A stretch of DNA of 25,573 bases from G020354785 sp964521285. Its GTDB lineage: Bacteria > Bacteroidota > Bacteroidia > Bacteroidales > UBA10428. Location of the stretch: NCBI GenBank assembly GCA_964521285.1, contig CAZFQS010000034.1, positions 1 through 25,573 of the forward strand, given 5' to 3'. The first letter of the stretch is position 1. Each line of letters starts with the position of its first letter. The notes under the pieces are model-generated. The model did no database searches. It was not told the DNA's origin and worked only from the letters and a program-made list of their open reading frames with translations. Below are positions 21,422 through 25,573 of this stretch, piece after piece. A program made the translations under genes and the position numbers.

Positions 21422-23269
21422 ATGAAAAGTCTAAAATATAATTTACTGTTCATATTGGTGCTGTTATCCTTTGCCGGTTGTGAAAAGTACCTGGATAAAG
21501 CACCTGAATCTGTTCTGGATGTTGATGAAGTTTTTAAAGACTTTGTTCATGCACAGGGCTTTGTGGAAGAATTATATGCCTATGTGGTTGACTACGGAGA
21601 GGGAGGACACTGGGAGACTGACTATTTATTGGGCGACGATTCGAAATGTAATGAAAACTGGTTAGGTAGTGACAATATCGATAGAGGTGATTTTTTCGGT
21701 TTAATTACTCCTGGAGGTTTTAACTATTTTGTCACCCATGATGAGGCAACTAATAGTTCTAGTGCACAGGGTCCTTTCGAAAGGCTTGGAATTTACGAGG
21801 GGGGAGTTAAAGGTATTCGGAAGGCTAACCTGACCATTGAGAATATTGATAGAATGGTTGATGCTACACAGGCCGAAAGAGATGTTATTCTCGGGCAGGC
21901 CTATTTTTTCAGGGCATTTTTCCACATGGAGATAATGAAATTCTGGGGTCGTTTTCCATATATTGATATGGATATAACCGACGATTTTGCATTGCCTCGT
22001 CCTGATACTTACAAGGAAAGTGCATTAAAGGCTTATGAAGACTTTATGCGGGCAGCAGAGCTTTTACCTGTAGATTGGGATGATGAACCCTATGGGCAAT
22101 ATACCCTGGGAGAAAATAAAGGAAGGGTAACAAAAGGAGCTGCCTATGGTTATGCAGGAAAAAACCTGCTGCTTGCAGCAAGCCCGTTAATGAAGGGTAC
22201 AGAGAATACGTATGATTATGACAGGGAGCTGGCCAATATGGCTGTTGATGCATTTGCAGAAGTATTAAAACTTGACGATGCAGGGGTATACGATCTATTG
22301 CCCTGGGACAGAATGGATGAAGCATTCTGGGATGTTCCCACACCCATGGAATGGCCGGGAAGCACGGAATTTATTTTTAATGGAACTGCTGGTCATGACT
22401 GGGCACAGAGGTACAGGTTTGCACTTATGTGTATGCCTAACTCCATTACCGGCAATAAGGGAACTGACGCTATACTTAGTCCAACACACAACTACATTTA
22501 CAATAATTTTGGAATGGCCAATGGATTATCTATTGAAGATGATTTAAGCGGAAATTACGGAACACCCACCTATGATCCTGCAAGTCCGTTTGCCAACCGC
22601 GATCCGCGATTCTATGAATGGCTTATTCTTGATGGAGATACCCTGGCAGACCGTACGCTTACGGATGCGGATGACAACTTTACTGCTAAACTTTATGTCG
22701 GTGGTGCTCATGATCATACCGGAATGGATCATAGAGGTTCTCAAACAGGTTATTTTTTCGAAAAGTTTTATCCTACCTGGGCGGGGGTCTGGTATTCAGC
22801 ACCGTTTTCGTCATCCATGCCATGGCGCATAAGAATGCGACTTACTGATATATACCTGATGTATGCCGAAGCCTTGCATGCCGGTCAACAAAGCGCCAGA
22901 ACCACACCGGCTTCATATAATCTTACCGCCGAGCAGGCGTTGAATATTTTGCGCAACCGCGCAGGTGTACCTGATGTACATCCATCGATTGTTGACGATC
23001 CAAATAAATTTATGGATGAAGTCAGAAGAGAACGAGCCGTAGAATTATCGTATGAAGGTCACCGTTGGGTTGACATACGTCGCTGGTCTGTGGCACATTT
23101 GGATAAATACAGAATAAAAACAGGTTTGGATTTTCCTGAAGATCATTCTTATTTTACCGAGGTAGTCCTTGTTGATCGGGTGTGTGAATACCCGAAACAC
23201 TTTTGGCTTCCATTTGAGACTTCGCAAACTCAAATTTATGAAGGATTTCCTCAAAATCCGGGTTGGTAG
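21422..23269 (+). CDS. SusD/RagB-family outer-membrane substrate-binding lipoprotein
   Basis: The 615-residue product starts with a lipoprotein signal peptide ending LSFAGC, so Cys20 is the lipidated residue, followed by EKYLDK. The SusD N-terminal TPR region is seen in YEGGVKGIRKANLTIENID and ERDVILGQAYFFRAFFHMEI, a hallmark of the family. The C-terminal SusD/RagB domain includes RMRLTDIYLMYAEAL, NILRNRAGVPDV and VRRERAVELSYEGHRWVDIRRW. It is at the upper end of the usual length. SusD caps the SusC barrel at the cell surface and captures the substrate. It lies 10 bp after susC and 39 bp before a second susC-like gene, so all three are probably one transcript. Confidence 0.95.
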   Translation: MKSLKYNLLFILVLLSFAGCEKYLDKAPESVLDVDEVFKDFVHAQGFVEELYAYVVDYGEGGHWETDYLLGDDSKCNENWLGSDNIDRGDFFGLITPGGFNYFVTHDEATNSSSAQGPFERLGIYEGGVKGIRKANLTIENIDRMVDATQAERDVILGQAYFFRAFFHMEIMKFWGRFPYIDMDITDDFALPRPDTYKESALKAYEDFMRAAELLPVDWDDEPYGQYTLGENKGRVTKGAAYGYAGKNLLLAASPLMKGTENTYDYDRELANMAVDAFAEVLKLDDAGVYDLLPWDRMDEAFWDVPTPMEWPGSTEFIFNGTAGHDWAQRYRFALMCMPNSITGNKGTDAILSPTHNYIYNNFGMANGLSIEDDLSGNYGTPTYDPASPFANRDPRFYEWLILDGDTLADRTLTDADDNFTAKLYVGGAHDHTGMDHRGSQTGYFFEKFYPTWAGVWYSAPFSSSMPWRIRMRLTDIYLMYAEALHAGQQSARTTPASYNLTAEQALNILRNRAGVPDVHPSIVDDPNKFMDEVRRERAVELSYEGHRWVDIRRWSVAHLDKYRIKTGLDFPEDHSYFTEVVLVDRVCEYPKHFWLPFETSQTQIYEGFPQNPGW

Positions 23270-23308
23270 TTTTATCTCGATCACTTTTAAATTAACACAA
23301 AAAATAAA

Positions 23309-25573
23309 ATGAAGAACAAGATAATATATAAACTTCAACTACTGGTTCTTGCAGGTGTCGCTTTATTTAGTTTTACCACGTCAGTTAGTGCACAAACTGA
23401 AGCAACTACTGTATCCGGAACCCTGGTTGATGAACAAGGTAATCCCTTAACAGGAGTAACTGTCTATAATCCCAAAGGAAAAATGGTCATTTCCGATTCT
23501 ACAGGATACTTTGAAATTGATACCGAAGATGAGTTGTCCTTATTATTCGAAAAAGAAAACTATGATACAAAACTGTTACCTGTGTCCGAATTAACTGGGC
23601 AGGTAACATTGAATAAATCAGAGCTACTTGCTTCTGAAGATGATCTCATTAAGATGGGGATCAGTACGAAATATAAACGTGAAATGACGGGAGCAGTTTC
23701 TACAATTACACCCAAAAATCATCTGACCTATGATCATACTCAATATGTCAGAGACTATATTCAGGGATTGCTCCTTGGCGTACAAGGATCTGATAATATC
23801 AGGGGGCTGGGCAATGCGCTGTTTGTAATTGACGGTGTTATTGGGCGTTATCCTGACATATTGAATATGGATGAGATTGACCAGATTACTGTACTCAAAG
23901 ATGCTAATGCGGTTGCATTGTATGGAAATCAGGCAGCAAATGGTGTTATCGTTATCAATACCAAACGTGGGCAGATTAATAAGAAAATGGCCAACGTAAA
24001 TGTACGTTATGGTATCCGGGAACCCCTTGCATTGCCAAAATACCTGGGATCTGCTGAATATATGGAACTCTATAATGAAGCCCGCGTTAATGATGGTTTA
24101 GAGCCCTCATTCGATTCGGATCTGATCGAAGAATATCGGTCAGGTAACAATCCGTATCGCTACCCCAATGTAGATTATTTTTCAGATGAGTATTTGCGTT
24201 CCTATGCGTCAAGGGCTGATGTTGTAAGCGAATTTACCGGTGGTAATGAGAGATCGCAGTACTATGTAAATATGGGTTGGAACTTCGGTCAGTCTCTTGT
24301 AAAGTTAAATCCCGATGTCAATGTAGGTTCAAACCGTTTCAATGTTCGGGGTAATATCGATTTCAAAATAAATGACTGGATCAGAAGCAGTGTCGACGCA
24401 GTTGCTATTGTCAGTAACAATAAATCGTCGTTAATCGATTGGTTTGCAGCCGGAACCACAATTAAGCCTAATACTCATGCACCTCTTCTGCCGCCTTCTA
24501 TGATAGTTGATACTTCTGCAAACGGAACACTGGAAAGCCAGCTTGAAGCTGCAAACTTATACGATGGTATGCTCCTGGGAACTTCTCAGGCCTATCCGGG
24601 TGATACACTTATTGCCAATACATTAGCAGGTGGGTATCTTAAATCGAATTTTCGATCAACTCAGTTCAATAATTCCATCGATTTCGATTTGGATATGATT
24701 GCTGAGGGATTATCAGCCAGAACATACTTGAGTTTTGATTTCTATGATGCGAATGATTTATCCATAGAAAATAAATATCAACGTTACCAACCCGATTGGA
24801 TGGGTGATTCCATTGTAGGTCTTAATTCTTATGGTGATATTGACCGCAAAGACTTAACGGAAAGAGTATCAACTGAGGGCTTTGTGAGCCGGTTAGGCTT
24901 TTACGGATTATTGAATTATCAAAAATCATTTAAGGAAAATCATGCGATTAATGCAACCTTAATAGGCTATGTAAACTCGCATAAGCAAACAGCTATTATA
25001 CAAACTGATAAGAATTCACATTTCGGATTGCAATTATCCTATGATTTCAGAAAGAAATTTTTTGTTGATTTTAGTTCAGCCTATGTTCATTCCATTAAGC
25101 TTCCCGAAGGTAACAGAGGAGGCTTTTCACCTACTGTTGGTTTAGCCTATATTCTAAGCGAGGAAAACTTCATTGAGCGGATCGGTTTCATTAACTTTTT
25201 AAAAGTTAAGGCATCCGCAGGAATTATTAAATCGGATATCGGAATTAATTCTTACTTCCTGTACGATGAGAATTATACAGAGGAAGCCTGGTTCTCCTGG
25301 GCTGATAATACCTATACCAGCAGAACCAGAGATATTTCGCAGGGAGCTAATGATGAGATGACATTTGAGGATCGCGTTGATCTTAATATTGGTTTTGAGA
25401 GTTATATATTGAACTCTCTATGGTTAGAGTTTAATTACTTCAAAACCAATAAAGACAATCAGCTGACAAAACTGGAAGCTGAATATCCTTCTTTCTATTC
25501 AGTATTTAACCAGTACTCAAACTACAATAAAGATAGTTATACCGGTTTTGAGCTTGGTCTGAATTATTTGAAA
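23309..25573 (+). CDS. Second SusC/RagA-like TonB receptor, divergent plug, 3'-truncated by window edge
   Basis: ATG at 23309 opens a frame that runs 755 codons to the window end without a stop. A signal peptide ends near SVSAQ (residue 29). A carboxypeptidase-regulatory-like domain follows at about 35-100 (VSGTLVDEQGNPLTGVTVYN). The usual TonB box is not recognisable; that place reads DDLIKMGISTKYKREMTGAV. The plug is short: GVQGSDNIRGLGNALFVIDG lacks the 20 or so residues that normally separate GVQ from the IRG motif. The VLKDANAVALYGNQAANG and VIVINTKRGQ blocks are kept. A barrel follows (YYVNMGWNFGQSL). It sits 39 bp after susD, giving a susC-susD-susC order; a second susD may follow outside the window. 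It may use the same SusD or a related substrate. Confidence 0.9.
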   Translation, partial: MKNKIIYKLQLLVLAGVALFSFTTSVSAQTEATTVSGTLVDEQGNPLTGVTVYNPKGKMVISDSTGYFEIDTEDELSLLFEKENYDTKLLPVSELTGQVTLNKSELLASEDDLIKMGISTKYKREMTGAVSTITPKNHLTYDHTQYVRDYIQGLLLGVQGSDNIRGLGNALFVIDGVIGRYPDILNMDEIDQITVLKDANAVALYGNQAANGVIVINTKRGQINKKMANVNVRYGIREPLALPKYLGSAEYMELYNEARVNDGLEPSFDSDLIEEYRSGNNPYRYPNVDYFSDEYLRSYASRADVVSEFTGGNERSQYYVNMGWNFGQSLVKLNPDVNVGSNRFNVRGNIDFKINDWIRSSVDAVAIVSNNKSSLIDWFAAGTTIKPNTHAPLLPPSMIVDTSANGTLESQLEAANLYDGMLLGTSQAYPGDTLIANTLAGGYLKSNFRSTQFNNSIDFDLDMIAEGLSARTYLSFDFYDANDLSIENKYQRYQPDWMGDSIVGLNSYGDIDRKDLTERVSTEGFVSRLGFYGLLNYQKSFKENHAINATLIGYVNSHKQTAIIQTDKNSHFGLQLSYDFRKKFFVDFSSAYVHSIKLPEGNRGGFSPTVGLAYILSEENFIERIGFINFLKVKASAGIIKSDIGINSYFLYDENYTEEAWFSWADNTYTSRTRDISQGANDEMTFEDRVDLNIGFESYILNSLWLEFNYFKTNKDNQLTKLEAEYPSFYSVFNQYSNYNKDSYTGFELGLNYLK

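Noticed and set aside
19193..22832. Frames of 60-130 codons inside susC and susD on both strands
   Set aside because: All lie within intact genes with full-length family signatures, and none has a recognisable motif.

Overview
The window looks like a chromosomal segment of a Bacteroidota bacterium, most likely class Bacteroidia. The evidence is three SusC/RagA-type TonB receptors and a SusD lipoprotein, three proteins ending in type IX secretion (T9SS) sorting domains, an ECF sigma / FecR / STN-receptor signalling set, and promoters of the Bacteroidota form TTTG-N19-TANNTTTG ahead of several genes. No replication or core housekeeping gene is present, and no integrase or transposase was found.

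Layout. (1) 1-2871, minus strand: a defence-type operon with almost no spacing. It holds a half-length type I specificity subunit, a 104-residue GIY-YIG nuclease, the methyltransferase HsdM and, 11 bp further on, the start of a CBASS-type CD-NTase that runs off the left edge. Its promoter is flanked by an 18-bp direct repeat. (2) 2899-3475: a tRNA-like gene with a broken acceptor stem, the first copy of a dispersed structured repeat, and a terminator-like hairpin. (3) 3494-6098, minus: two tandem secreted seven-bladed YCF48 propellers with T9SS tails. (4) 6455-11450, plus: ECF sigma factor, FecR anti-sigma factor and an STN-containing SusC-like transducer with no SusD. (5) 11532-12854, minus: a secreted kelch propeller with a T9SS tail. 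(6) 13434-15680, minus: a compact five-gene operon of XRE regulator, ImmA/IrrE metallopeptidase, PIN-like protein, an overlooked 46-residue basic protein and a dual-specificity phosphatase. (7) 16265-17437, minus: a stand-alone AAA_14/DUF4143 ATPase with its own promoter. (8) 18202 to the right edge, plus: susC, susD and a second, divergent susC that runs off the window.

How the parts work together. The plus-strand receptors import TonB-dependent substrates. The STN receptor at 8070 probably also signals through FecR to the sigma factor. The propeller proteins are exported by T9SS. The hsd/CD-NTase block and the XRE-ImmA-PIN-phosphatase block look like accessory defence or toxin-antitoxin modules. 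They are AT-rich to the eye and lie next to the repeats and the tRNA-like remnant.

The best candidates for something undescribed are the five-gene XRE/ImmA/PIN/microprotein/phosphatase operon, the CD-NTase joined to a GIY-YIG-containing type I methylation operon, and a three-copy intergenic repeat whose hairpin keeps its pairing while its sequence changes. All assignments rest on reading motifs by eye; no database search was run.
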